Below are positions 23,218-34,644 of a stretch of 64,000 bases of DNA, one piece after another. The DNA lies in the NCBI GenBank assembly GCA_934045075.1, contig OW203731.1, positions 9,405,975 to 9,469,974 of the forward strand, read 5' to 3'. Origin of the DNA: Yponomeuta sedellus (lineage: Eukaryota; Arthropoda; Insecta; Lepidoptera; Yponomeutidae). Both the position numbers and the translations under genes were made by a program. Under the pieces are notes generated by a model, which saw only the letters and a list, made by a program, of their open reading frames with translations, made no database searches and was not told the DNA's origin. Within the stretch, counting starts at the first letter, position 1. Every line of letters begins with the position of its first letter.

Positions 23218-23712
23218 CTTTTTCATTGCTTTAGATTTTTTAAATTTTATTGGTTAAGTTGCTTTGTTCTTAAAAAAGTTTTTGTTCAAAATAAAGATCG
23301 TGTTCAAAAGAACAAATAAATTAATATTCCTATTATTATTTTAAATTTTTATTGCACTAATTACATTTGTAAATGTACAAGGGTGTGCTTAATACAAGAA
23401 GCATTATCTTCCAGCAAACCTTTGGTAATGAAGAGACTGGCAAAGGGTAGCGCTTTTTCATTGCTTTTTTTCATTACTTTTTCATTGCTATAGATTTTTT
23501 AAATTTTATTGGTTAAGTTGCTTTGTTCTTAAAAAAGTTTTTATTCAAACTAAAGATCGTGTTCAAAAGAACAAATAAATTAATATTCCTATTATTATTT
23601 TAAATTTTTATTGCACTAATTACATTTGTAAATGTACAAGGGCGTGCTTAATACAAGAAGCATTATCTTCCAGCAAACCTTTGGTAATGAAGAGACTGGC
23701 AAAGGGCAGCGC
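23218..23712. repeat. Direct duplication of a 235-bp unit
   Basis: 23218-23452 and 23477-23712 are nearly identical, from 'ctttttcattgct' to 'ctggcaaaggg.agcgc'. A short decayed copy of the unit start separates them. The second copy runs on into the LINE fragment at 23836, so the unit may be a LINE 3' tail. Confidence 0.8.
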
Positions 23713-23835
23713 AAGAAAAAAAGGTGAAATACAATAATAAACTTACTTAACTTAACTGGGAATAGTTAATTTGGCATCTTAAATATTTATAATAATAATA
23801 ATTAATGATAAAAATGGAACTAAACCTAAAACATT

Positions 23836-24160
23836 CTAATTTAAATAAAATATTTGAGCCAGATCGCTGTCGGGCGGCAGAGTACCAAGAAGGCTGGCGG
23901 CATTGCCTCGCTGTATGGCTAGGCTTATTCTTTGGCCAAAGTAACAGCCCTCGGGTCTCCTGAAGCGTCGACTAGGCGCGACGAGATCTCCTTAAAGAGG
24001 AGTCTCGCCTCCGGACCCCATGGCCCCAGAGTCTCGACTCCGAAAGGCACAAATATATAGCCCTGCCCTATGGCTGCATATTTGTGCCTCTTATTCGACT
24101 CTGCGTTGGACGCCGCCGCCCCTGCATGGCAGGCGGTCGCATGGATATGGGACTGTGCAA
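23836..24160 (-). pseudogene. LINE C-terminal coding fragment
   Basis: Minus-strand reading gives GYIFVPFGVETLGPWGP, a stretch with an SRLVDASGDPRA motif, then after a frameshift QRISLAIQRGNAASLLGTL and a TAG at 23836-23838. The GVETLGPWGP and QRxSxAIQRGNAAS motifs are recurrent at the ends of animal LINE-encoded reverse transcriptases. One frameshift and the missing upstream part make it a dead fragment. Confidence 0.65.
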
Positions 24161-24202
24161 GCGTATCTTAACTTAACTTAAATTAGACCTACAGGAGAAA
24201 AT

Positions 24203-24371
24203 GATCTAGGCCGACTAAGCTGTCAGGATGGTATAGGTGCTGGGCAAGCCTACACCATCTATAAAACCATGTCCCAGGCACTACAGCGTCGGAGTGGTCC
24301 CTTCACCCATCTAGAGTGAGTGAAGATGCCACTGGACGCTGTATAAATCATCTCATTACGTAGATGCAAAA
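24203..24371. repeat. 170-bp dispersed repeat, copy 1
   Basis: 'ctgtcaggatggtataggtg' to 'tctcattacgtagatgcaaa' recurs at 59264-59422 in the helicase gene's intron 6, same orientation. It is likely the 3' end of a mobile element. Class unknown. Confidence 0.75.
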
Positions 24372-27300
24372 AGGCCAATACTACTACAGGAGAAAAGTGG
24401 TTTCTCCGGTTGGTCTCCGTTAACTTTTTTTATATTATGGCTCGGTAATTATAATGTCTATGACAATTACATAAGAGTGATGTAAACGTTATAATTCTGT
24501 TGTCATCGGGATGTAAATCACACGAAAAGTTTTTTCAAGCTCAATGAGAGTGATGTGACACTGATAGATGGATAGCTAGTTTCTTGCGGTTAGCGCTTTC
24601 CGCCACGATTCTATTGTCAGAATGAGGTAAATCATCAAAAAGAATATGAGTGCCTTTGTGACTTCATGCTTCGTGACTCAGTGAACTTATGACTTTCTAT
24701 TAGAATCGGCTCAGGATAATGTAGTGAACAAACATATTTTACCTTAGACAGTCTACAGTCTATCTCAGAAAGTGGAAGTGTTTCAGAAAAATTGGTTTAG
24801 CCGCCGGACAAAAGAGCAATTGTCTAATTATGTCGCTGCAAGTATCAGCATTACGAAGAGTAAAAATAGACTTAGCATTAATTTTAGTCGGAAGCTAAAC
24901 GTGGAGACTGTCTAAAAATACAAATCGCGAATTGGACCATAGACCTACTAACTGGTTAGTTCGTAACAGCTGTTCATGACGCAAGAACGCAAGACGCGCC
25001 AAGTGTACGCAGCGCAACGTAACGCATCGCCCTATCGTAACGCTAAATACAGCCGAGCACCTCAGCGAGCACATGACGTGTGCCACCAAAATACACCTTG
25101 CAGGAGGCAGTGACATTTCAGCTGCGGGTCTGGGGGTGAAAGCTGGTGCGCTGCCAGCCGCGCGCCCGCTGCCAACTAGGTGAGAGCCACCGAACCCACA
25201 GCCCCAAGCTTTATCGCCGCTTCTGCAGTAAGCGAGCTTCCAACATACATCAAATCTCGTATCCAATTACGACGAAATCGTAAAACTTCACCGTACGTGT
25301 CCTCAGAATCGCAAGATTCAGATAAGCTATACGTATGCCGTGACGATAGAGCCTTAGTATTCCCCTATAACGTAAAGTACTGCAACACCGATATCCTAAC
25401 AAGCGTTTTCACAAAAGCCCATTTAGATCGCGTAGATTTTGTGACTTGCAACTTAGCTTGGAAGTACGTAATAAATTAGTCGGTGCCTTGGCGTATCGCA
25501 TTGCGAATCTCCGAAGGTCCATGAAAATAGGTCAGGGCTGAACTCTGAATAAAAAATGCATGGGAACAGCAAAATAGAACATCCTTGGGCAACAGATACT
25601 TTGGCCTCTTTTGCAAACGTCACCAATGGCCATAAAAAGAAAAATAAGTGGAATAGTATAGTATTTTATAACGATCACTTTTGATGTGACTGCGTATGCT
25701 TATGGCCAATGAATGTTGCATGTTTGATAAGTTAGCCTCGCATATAATAATGGACACTGTACCGAGATTATGGTCTTATCGACCATAATTGCCCTGATAA
25801 CTGAAGTACCAACCACTTAATACTTTCCATCATCTACTTTATCTCATCGCTCAACTTTATAGCTTTTATTCCTAACAAACTTTTACTAATTAATATTCCT
25901 AAAGATAGTCTCAAAAAAAATATTTTTAGGATTCCCTGTACTTAGAGCAAACTAGGGCAAAACTTAGAGCAAAATATCTACTCAACTTTACAACTAGTTT
26001 ATTGGTCATTTTTTTGTCTCAGGTTTGAAACTCGATGCTGTAACTTACCAATAACTTCCTATTTACTCCAACATTATGTGCCGCAATAGTGCTTACCTAA
26101 GACAAGTTTTCGGGTAGATACATCAGGCATAGCTACTTCGGTATTTCGATGGTTAGGTAAGAACCTAAAATGTTGGCATACAAACGACGACAATAGCCAA
26201 AATGTTTATGCTGCGTAAGGTAGCAAGATCTTGGCAATGTTTCCCAAGGATGAAAGTTTCTGTTTTCTATACGCAGAGAACCACTAAAATGCATTTTCAA
26301 ATGACAAGCTTTAGAGCTGCTTTTAGATCTTTCAATGCAATATGCAAGGTGGAACGCGCTGTGTGGTCTCCGACAGTCTGTCTATAGAATACACAAATCT
26401 TTTGTAAGGGGCGGTAATCACGATGGCTTGATGATGGCAAGTGTCGAAAAGATGACTCGATGTGTCAGAGCTTAATCATGGTGAGCAGAGACGGAGCTCG
26501 CGTCGTCGGTTGCTCGTCTCACACTACGGGCAAGCGCGTAAAAGTCTACAATGTGTTGTGCCTATGAAAGTTTTAGTTCAAAAATATTTCAGTATACTTG
26601 AATTTTATGGTATGAAATTCTAAAAAGCATTGCAGTTTTCTTTTATCATCGACAGTGAGTGCGGATTATGGCCAAGCCTTGTTAGAATCCGTGTACATCA
26701 AACAAGAGTTCGATACTCGATTTATAAGGGTATTTTAGCTATATCCTTTGCTGCTTGTGAATTGCGTTTAATTTAGTTAGATGCTGATAAGGGCCGGCGT
26801 TTGACTTCATTGTGAAGAGTTGTACTCTAGAAGAAGAATACGTTAGTAGATTTTACGGTCTCGTACATCATTCTCATACGATCATGAAAATGTTTATTGA
26901 TAGAACTGTAAATGCCTAGTTAATCTTCTCTGAATGACGGGTAATGTAGAGACGCGGCAAGGTAAAAGAAAAGGAAATAAACAATACAAAAAGCTCAATG
27001 AAAGTGAAGTTGTTTTTTTAACGCGGGCGAAACATAGCGCGGCAGCGAGCGGCCCGGCCTGCCTTTGTTCTCGCGCCGCCACCAGCCCGCGATCGATATC
27101 CGCTCCGAGCGATACACACTATCGCGCGGTCATCATTAACCTTTCTTACTTTTTTCTGACACTTCATTGGGCTACTAAATCGGTGCTTACCTTTGTTGAG
27201 GGCTAATTTGAGCTAAGGCCCTCAATGGCTTAGTAAACTGATTAATTATCACTGGTGGCAAACAAATCCGTGCCTGGCAAAAGTTTGCACTTTTATCTTT

Positions 27301-27795
27301 AGGGTAAGGACTGAGAGAGTACGTAGATTCCTAAACATTAAAATTAGGCCTTAATGGCTCAAAATTATTTCAATGAGCCATATTTACGATCTCATTCGGA
27401 CACATGCGAGTGCTAAATGTAAATAATCAAGGAAACGACGAGCCTGTAGGATGAAACGGGTCACGAATGTCAGGGCGCGGGCCGTTCCTGGACGCAAGCC
27501 AACCGACGAAGAGGTTGCTCGCAAGGAAGGCTTATCATAAACCGAATGTAACCGTGATATTATCGATATCTAAATAATGATATCGATATCGTGTGTAAGT
27601 GTACTTCATTTTGCAAACCTCAAGCATTCTAATTTAAGTGCAATAAAGGTATCAAAAAATAAATTCAGAGTATACGTGGGACAAACGAAGTTGTTGCAAA
27701 TGTTAAGACGTGATTCTAACCATTATTTAATTAGAAACATCTAATATTACATTAATTTGATTTGGAACTAACCCAAAAGGCCACGCCCATTGTAG
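24372..27795. other. Long unique non-coding stretch
   Basis: GC-rich patches lie at 25090-25180 (ending in the donor-like 'aactaggtgagag') and 27030-27115 (CpG-rich). Frames of 60-123 residues here have no family features. A short stretch at 26484-26512 is shared with the small element at 57751. No gene can be supported. Confidence 0.35.
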
Positions 27796-28230
27796 GGTTC
27801 CGTGTAAAGTGGAGTTTTTTATCCGCTTTATAGAACTAACAACTTCATCAAAATAATTTTCAATGGATTTTTTGCGATTTGTTTCTTTATAAGTTGGTCG
27901 CCTATTTAAAGCCTACTTAGTTTAACAAAAAGCAACAGAAATTTGCGCTTTAAGGCTTAATATTTCGCAAACGGGACCCTAAATCGAAAAATAGTTTTCC
28001 TACACTTACAATATTTTAAACGACCAATCCGATGACGCCACACTATATAGTGTAGGCGAATAAAATTGCATCCCTAATTTAAGTTTAGGGAATACTATAA
28101 AAAAACATTTTCTTCTACTGTTTTGTCGGCGTAATAAGTACGTGTATGATTATGAAATGCCAAACGGCTCTCTACTCCTTATCGTCTCTGTGCTACTACA
28201 AGGGTTCCTTTTGACTACGGAACCTTAAAG
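27796..28230. repeat. Old 'gggttccgt'-type repeat
   Basis: 'tagggttccgtgtaaagtgg' at 27796 and 'agggttccttttgactacgg' near 28203 bracket AT-rich sequence. They resemble the termini of another lepidopteran ggttccg family. Diverged and poorly bounded. Confidence 0.4.
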
Positions 28231-28509
28231 AGATGAGTATTTTTTATTCCTAAGAATACTTTATCTAATAATAAACAAACAATATTAGTTTAACAATAAT
28301 TCGAATATGTTATGGAAGGCGCCGACAACCCAATTACTTTCACTTATCTACGAGAGTCAACGGCACGTAAATAGAAAAAAAATCAACCCTGCTACCACAG
28401 TACAAAGACTGCTACGATACGATATCATTCAACATTTCGAGCCACGAACTATCACAAAAGTTAAAATGTACCTACCTATAATGTTATTGTTGTAAAATAT
28501 TATTGTTTA

Positions 28510-28628
28510 TACTATTTTTATTTTAATGCACTAACCCGTGCCAAGAAAAACTTTAAAAACCTATTTAAAGGGTAAAAATTCGACCCATGCTGGGATTCAA
28601 ACCCGCGACCTCTGGCTATCCGTGCCAG
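28510..28628 (-). mobile_element. 5'-truncated SINE-A with 11-bp TSD
   Basis: 'attattgttta' occurs at 28499-28509 and 28629-28639. The element begins with the tail complement 'tactatttttattttaatgc' and stops inside the tRNA-like head at 'ctatccgtgccag'. A single truncated copy ending at the long A-rich 3' tail. Confidence 0.85.
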
Positions 28629-28639
28629 ATTATTGTTTA

Positions 28640-29095
28640 CTTCAAATTTACATTCTCTGAAATACTGCTAACGATTTCAAAATCGCGCTGCAGTACTTTC
28701 TATGTTTGCATTTGTTTCGCGATATTGCATAATCCTGTTTCATTAGGAATCTCTTCATTAACTAAACTATGACTGCCTTCTCTTTGTGAAAATACTGAGA
28801 CTTTGCTAGGCGAGGAATTCCCATTCCATTAGGTAATAGTCTAAACATCACAATGCCAGTTGTTATTGATATGATTTGAAAACTAAAATATGTGCAATAT
28901 GCTCGTAATTTTATTTTCTGGTCAAATACCTACACATGCGAGGACAAGGGATTTCAAAAGTAAATTATTGGAGTTTTTCGTTGAGCTCTACATTCGGGAT
29001 AGATGCTGTGTCAAAGTAAAATATTACTTTGACACATATAATAATATCAGGTAAGGTCCCTGGACTGAACACTATACAAGCATAAGTATAATGTT
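28640..29095. other. Unique non-coding DNA
   Basis: Contains a 13-bp perfect hairpin (tgtgtcaaagtaa, 29007-29019 with 29024-29036). No gene recognised. Confidence 0.4.
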
Positions 29096-29324
29096 ACAGT
29101 CAAAACTCTTAAACGGTCAAAACTACTTTAAAAAAAGTAAAAAATATTTATTAGCAAATGAATTATGTTACATGCATGTGGATTAATGATTAGAAGGACA
29201 TTAATGTTGATACACCCCTTCGGCCACTTTGATACACAATTCATTTTCCCTAATAAATTGACATCAGCAGTCAAAACTAATTTTGACTGATTTTAGCAGT
29301 CTAGCGATTAAGAGTTTTGACTGT
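29096..29324. mobile_element. Small TIR element (MITE), 229 bp
   Basis: Terminal inverted repeats of 17 bases: 'acagtcaaaactcttaa' at 29096-29112 and its exact reverse complement at 29308-29324. A subterminal 'agtcaaaactaattttgact' lies inside. No coding capacity. No clear target duplication could be fixed. Confidence 0.75.
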
Positions 29325-29347
29325 GACATATATATAAATCAATCAGC

Positions 29348-29400
29348 TCGTAATCGTCCAGTGCTGGACATAGGCCTCCCCCAAGCCACGCCTCTTCCTT
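29348..29400 (-). mobile_element. LINE end fragment
   Basis: Minus strand reads GLGEAYVQHW then TGA-proximal codons, the same LINE C-terminal signature as at 13222 (EAYAQHW). The short string 'ccagtgctggacataggcct' is a common lepidopteran LINE-end relic. Confidence 0.55.
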
Positions 29401-30469
29401 CTTTCTTACTATTCTTTCTATTCTATTCTGTCTTTATTCTTCAAGACACCTGTATACCTAAATAAAAGTTCATTTATGTTTGTAATTGGACAATCAAGGG
29501 GCAGGTACGGAAGGCTGTAGTCGTTGGATCAATATTAGTACTTAGGTACCTTCACGCTGTATGATACAAGCTGGTTACAAGGTGCGAATCGATGTAACTC
29601 CTATGATCATAGACATTTGTTCAAACAGGTCTTCAAAATGCGCCAAACCTCAATTACAATTTTTCAATTTCTGATTTTTTTGTTGCTTAGTTACAATTTT
29701 TTTTAAAATGTAGGCTTTTCTTTTCACTGGCGCTGCGCTGACTAAAATAAAATATTTATGTAAAAATAGAAATAGGTAGACATAGACATAGATTCACGCA
29801 CGCTAGTTTCGAATTAAATAAAATATATTCTTTCATAAATAAAAAAAAACACATTTTAAGTAGTAGGTAGGTTGGTCCCTACGTTCAATGCATTTTTCTT
29901 GTTAAAATTTCAAAATTCGGTTAGACGTTGAACCTTTATTTGTAGTGAAAACCAAATATAGTTTAGCTTTTTATTAATAACTAGTTGACCCAGCGAACTT
30001 AAATTCGTACCGCCTAGCAGTTGATTCTATTAATTATTTTATTTTTTTCCGTAAGAACCATCCTCGTACTTCAAGGAATATTCTAAAAAAAGAATTGGCT
30101 AAATCGGTTCAGCTGCTCTCGAGATTTGCGCTTACCAACACATTCAGCGATTCATTTTTTATTTACATTTTTATATTTTCATTTTTAGATTTACCATTTG
30201 TTTTTCTATATTGCCTACTACCAATTCTCAGACCTTATAAAATCGGTGAACTCCAAAACGAAGGAGTCCAATAACAAAAACAAAAGATTTTTATATAATG
30301 GAAATTTGGTGTTTATTTTATTAAAATGCCAAAGTTCATATTTATCATTATTTTTATATTTTCTATATGTAGTCTAAAAAGTCCCAACTGCAGAACTCAG
30401 GCAGTCTCTCAGACAGAGAGTATGGGCTTAGTTAACAAGCGTGCGTACCGTGGATTGGGAATTTCAAGC
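29401..30469. other. Non-coding, old repeat relic at 29983
   Basis: 'aactagttgacccagcgaac' at 29983 marks an old relative of the 3931 repeat, extending to about 30135. The rest is AT-rich with no gene recognised. Confidence 0.35.
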
Positions 30470-30660
30470 GCTAAGATACATCTCTGAAATTCTAGTTTCC
30501 TCACGATGTTTTCCTTGACGGTTAGCGAGAGTTTCTGCTGCTTCAACTTTATAAATATGTATACCTAACTAAAAAAATAAAGTAATTACCACAAGCCGGG
30601 ATTCGAACCCACGAGCTCCCGAATGTAAGGCGTTCCACCGCTCCTCTACCACCGCTTCAT
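30470..30660 (-). mobile_element. SINE-B copy, minus strand
   Basis: Body 'ttcctcacgatgttttcctt' and head 'gccgggattcgaacccacga' to 'ttccaccgctcctctaccac' match the SINE-B copy at 32788. On the minus strand the head comes first (gcggtggtagaggagcggtg). Confidence 0.7.
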
Positions 30661-31129
30661 AATTTTTAAAGAGCCCTTATACCACGTAATACAGGTCCCT
30701 TTATATTGCCTGTTGACGTCTAGGAATGAGATATGGAACTTTATTTAGTACTCATATGATGTCACGCGCAGTAAAAGTTCAATTAAATTAAACTCTATCG
30801 GTATTATTCATAAGTTCCTCTAAAACACTCGAATGTAATTCAAGGGTGTTCTTCCGTCGAGTATTCTGTCTCGCTCGGATAAATTAACATTTTGAGTAAT
30901 TGGAATAAAATGACCACATTTATCAAGTGTCCCTCATTTTATTACAATAACTAAAATGTTAAATAGTGCGAGCGAGACGGCATGCTTCACGTAAGGACAG
31001 CTAAAATTATCTGTGGTAAAGTCTTTCCTTTCGTTTACGTTTGCACTATAGTGTTTATAAAAATACACTAGATTCAGGACAGTTCAAAGATCAACATATT
31101 ACGTGGACCAGTTCTACTTAACTGAAAGA
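30661..31129. other. Unique non-coding DNA
   Basis: AT-rich. No repeat or gene recognised. Confidence 0.35.
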
Positions 31130-31139
31130 ACGGTAAAGT

Positions 31140-31314
31140 ACATACATAACCTCACGCCTGTATCCCAGAGGGGTAGGCAGAGACCAGGGACTGCCACTTG
31201 CCACGATCCTGACAGGTCATCTTCGCTTCATCAACGTTCATAAGTCGTTGCATGCACGCACGCCGGTTCCGAGTACTTTTTATCTGCCCCTTTGCTAATA
31301 CATGCACTAATTGG
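31140..31314 (-). mobile_element. 5'-truncated LINE with 10-bp TSD
   Basis: 'acggtaaagt' is present at 31130-31139 and 31315-31324. Between them, on the minus strand, lie the final codons of the 12112-type LINE (VLAKG .. MNVDEAKMTCQD .. SAYPSGIQA), the stop and the start of a tatg tail. It is a clean 175-bp retrocopy. Confidence 0.85.
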
Positions 31315-31324
31315 ACGGTAAAGT

Positions 31325-31732
31325 GTCTGTCGAATATGACAAAATACATTGCTTTTTATGAATTAACTGAAGCGGTGGCCGCTCAGTCAGTAGGATCAAC
31401 AGGGCCTCGATTTTGTTTGTGCATTATATATAGTACCATTACAGATACACGGTCGTGTCACGTGAGGTATTTTTTCACACCATTGACGCTTAGAAGGTTC
31501 GATGTACTCGTTTGTGCGCGCATAGACTTGAAGCAGTAACGAAATTGAATCGCCACGTTCATGCAATTGTCATTGTACCACAATGAATTAGCAGAATTTA
31601 GGCACTGCCCGATGTTCGGGCGATGTGCTCAGGTCAGCATAGGGCCCGTGGATGCGAATGGCGAGAGGTTGGATGATGATGATGATGGTCAGGGTATTTT
31701 AGACACATCCGGTAAAACTTAAGTTGAATGTA
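31325..31732. other. Non-coding, short GAT repeat
   Basis: A (gat)5-6 run at about 31665-31685 resembles LINE tails. No gene recognised. Confidence 0.35.
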
Positions 31733-31860
31733 CCTACTCGTGGTCAACCCTTGTATGTCCCCACTGCTGGGGCACGGGTCTCTTCCTGCATCGCAGGAAG
31801 GTTAGGCCATACTCCACCACGGGGGCCAAGTCCGGGTTGGTGGGTTGGTACCTACTCACC
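31733..31860 (-). mobile_element. LINE 3'-end repeat, copy 1
   Basis: 'caacccttgtatgtccccac' to 'ggccaagtccgggttggtgg' recurs at 53811-53925. Minus strand reads as LINE C-terminal codons (RKRPVPQQWGHTR). Both are 3' fragments. Confidence 0.65.
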
Positions 31861-31879
31861 AATACATATTTGACATAGT

Positions 31880-32020
31880 TATATATTAAACTGGTCTAAT
31901 CGCGATTATTTATTAGGTAAAACGTAAAATAATTACCTACCCGGGACCACGGCAACCGTAACGCTGCAGACACGTCGAGAGATAAGATATAACTATGTAT
32001 GAGTATCGCGAATCATTAAG
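31880..32020. mobile_element. Penelope-like terminal repeat remnant
   Basis: The left half holds the inverted end 'ggtctaatcgcgattattta'. The right half holds 'gggaccacggcaaccgtaac' and 'gagtatcgcgaatcattaag'. Same blocks as 14541 and 38040, partly inverted. Confidence 0.5.
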
Positions 32021-32359
32021 AAATACCACAAATATGACACATTTACTTATTATTCGAGTAACTTAGAAAAACGAAAAAAAATATCATCTTTCTTATAGCT
32101 AGACAATATTTTGTATCAAGATATAGAATAAAAAGTATAGATATTCAATTATTTGCTCTGAAAATATTGACCCCAGTTATCCTCCATTAGGTTTGCAGGT
32201 GACTGACTCCTCCACATTGTGGTATTTTCAGCTAGTTGTTTTTCCACGACGCGATGTTTAAATAAATAAACACTTCAAGGAATCAATATATAGTGGCTTA
32301 TTTTAACTGAGAGCAGTTGCGGGACTCTACTATATTAGGCTGTATATTTTTTTATCCGA

Positions 32360-32578
32360 TTTCATAAAATGACATTTCCCGGCTTACTATGACAATTCGA
32401 TGCACATTGCACAGCCAATTAACACACTGATCCCCATTTCACAAAACTACATTTCCCGGCTTACTATGACAATTAGATGCACATTGCATAGCCGATTAAA
32501 ACACACTGGTCCCCATTTCACAAAACTACATTTTCTGGCTTACTTTGACAATTCGATGCACATTGCATAGCCATTAAC
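32360..32578 (+). repeat. 78-bp tandem repeat, about 2.7 units
   Basis: Units begin 'catttcccggcttactatg' at 32373, 32450 and 32529 and differ by a few substitutions. An inverted relative of the unit ('tggctatgctatgcacatcg') lies at about 33488-33523, on the other side of the Penelope-like copy. Confidence 0.85.
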
Positions 32579-32775
32579 TAACATATTGACAAGATTAGAA
32601 AGACTCGGGTAGTCAATGCAAAGTGAATTGTCATAATAAACAATATTTTAGTCTTAGAAACTCGGCCTTGAGCACTACAATTTATAGTTTATGATGAAAA
32701 CTTGAAGTATAATATTTTAAACTTTCGCGACTTGAACACATAGAAGATTTTCGGGGCTTAATCGCGTAGTAATTT

Positions 32776-33065
32776 ATTGCTATTTTAAAGAGAGCGGTGG
32801 TAGCGGAGCGGTGTAGAACGCCGGCTTCTCAATCGGGAGGTCGTGGGTTCGAACCCCGGCATGTACCAATGACTTTGTTTTCTAAGTTATGTACATTTGT
32901 GAAATTATAGTAGCAATACTACTCGCTGACCGTGAAGGAAAATATCGTAAGGAAACCCTAGTGTCTCAGGTGTTAGCGTACCTCAGCGCTTGCTACGTAC
33001 AATGGCCCAACTATGAGGCTAAGTGCGGAAATCTCAAGTGTAACTAACTAACTATTGCTATTTTA
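32776..33065 (+). mobile_element. SINE-B copy with 12-bp TSD
   Basis: 'attgctatttta' is at 32776-32787 and 33054-33065. The element (32788-33053) has the tRNA-like head 'agcggtggtagcggagcggt', a B box 'tgggttcgaaccccggcatg', the body 'accaatgactttgttttcta' and ends 'taactaactaact'. It is inserted into the end repeat of the Penelope-like copy. This is the reference copy for SINE-B in this window. Confidence 0.85.
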
Positions 33066-33240
33066 CCTCGACGTTTCGACGACGTTACAGTCATCGTGGT
33101 CACGGGCTGGCACCCGTTCGCATCTTCGGCTGATGAGGTTTCAGACTATCTACCCTCAATAAGCCATCACAAAGCACGATTAGGATTGCAACACACTATA
33201 CTGACAATGTCGGACGATAAGCCATGCGACTTTTTTCCAC

Positions 33241-33393
33241 TCACTTCTTGATGACCGGATGCCACGTTTGCGACAATTTGAAACCACATTCCCGATAAAA
33301 ATTTTTGTGTATCTTAATTTCAACCGCTTCACGCACAATTCGGCTATAATAATGGCGATCGTTGGAAAGTACCGATGGTTTGTGTAATTCTAT
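33241..33393 (-). pseudogene. Penelope-like polyprotein C-terminus
   Basis: Fifty codons are open to a TGA at 33241-33243. The residues NDRHYYSRIVREAVEIKIH and the ending LSQTWHPVIKK fit the conserved C-terminal part of Penelope-like GIY-YIG endonucleases (YxxRxxxEAxxI…, then a Trp-Pro near the end). The reverse transcriptase and most of the endonuclease are missing. The frame abuts an inverted end repeat, so it is a 5'-truncated, inactive copy. Confidence 0.6.
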
Positions 33394-33444
33394 CCAAAAT
33401 AGCAATAAATTACTATTACGCGATTAAGCCCCGAAAATATTCTA

Positions 33445-34644
33445 ACTATAAATTTTAAAAGTCACAGATTAATAAATAGCAAGACGTGGCTATGCTATGC
33501 ACATCGAATTGTCGTAATAAACTACTTATAAACATTAATGTTATGAAACGCGGCTCTATCATTTTGTACCGTCTGGTCTATATATTCAATCGTGATAGGA
33601 ATGCAGTTATTTTTTTCTCATAATCGTACTCATATCGGATTAAATACTAAAAACAAACAATGCAAAAAATAGAGACCTTCAGGGGATCCCCTTTCAGGGC
33701 AAGGAAAGTGTTTACTTTGTTTTCGGCTCTATCGCAAAAACAGTAATTTATGCCTACATGTACACCTTCAATTGTAAAACTTGGTGTGATGTATAGTAGG
33801 TGCCTACAATAATCAATAAAAAATGGCCTGATGTGATTCGGTTTTTATTAACTTCGAGATTCTTATTGAGAGCTAAATATTTCGAACTAAAAGAAATACT
33901 ATTACAATAATCTGTGGTGGAACAGGATCGTGATACCGACTTCTACCTTGCTATTAAAGAGAAGTGCCAGTAAGACCAATATAACACCATCATAGAAATA
34001 TGATCACCGATGTACTCATATTTATATGAAAAATCTATGACAGTGTAATGCCAACCTATGATTCATATTGTCTATGATCATAAAAGTTTCATCCTATTTG
34101 ACAGCAAGCATACATTTATGATCATATTTCTAACTTCAGAGTTACTAGTAGATGATCTTTTACACTGATTGGACAATTTAAATGAGTTTTTGTTTTGAAA
34201 TTAATGACAACGTAATAGTTAAATATGTCTCAGGCCATTCGGAGGTACATAAACGACTTTACTTTATGTCTTCCAGTCTAAGTTCTTCTAGTAATATGTT
34301 ATTGACTCGTCTCTCTGATTGCCTCGCAATCCACGGTCTAACCCAAATACGTCGATTGTTCCTTTTTTTCTTTTTTCTCAACCTTTGAGCAATTACTATA
34401 ATTGCGGTCATATCAATGGAAAACGTGGCTAAATTGGTATACATTTTCATTACCTACGACGTAGATATGACCTTATAATGTAAAATATGCAATGAAAGAG
34501 CAGCATCATAGAAAAAAAATATCGTAGAATTTGGCAGATATGACATCATATCTCTATGATGAATATATGATAGTCTAATATCGGCCTAATAACGGCCTAA
34601 ACGAAATCTATGAATTGCTTTGTGAATATGTGCTGCTCCTTTCA
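33445..34644. other. Non-coding, rich in tatgatcata words
   Basis: 33960-34600 is dense in variants of tatgatcat and catcatag, which may be an old degraded repeat. No gene recognised. Confidence 0.35.

Larger units (their letters stand above)
32749..33440 (-). mobile_element. Penelope-like element, 5'-truncated copy
   Basis: Inverted end segments flank it: 'ttttcggggcttaatcgcg' at 32749 and its complement 'cgcgattaagccccgaaaat' near 33421-33440. Inside, on the minus strand, lie a short coding remnant (33241-33393), an untranslated stretch and the 'gtcgtcgaaacgtcgaggt' end. This layout of a truncated frame between partly inverted end repeats is typical of Penelope-like elements. A SINE-B is nested in it. 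Confidence 0.65.

Noticed and set aside
24895..25266. 123-residue minus-strand protein
   Set aside because: Cys/Leu-rich chance frame in a GC-elevated patch, with an overlapping opposite frame.
33060..33160. Hammerhead ribozyme in the Penelope-like end repeats
   Set aside because: I see ctgatgag and cgaaac words but not the full core in the right order. An RNA motif search is needed.
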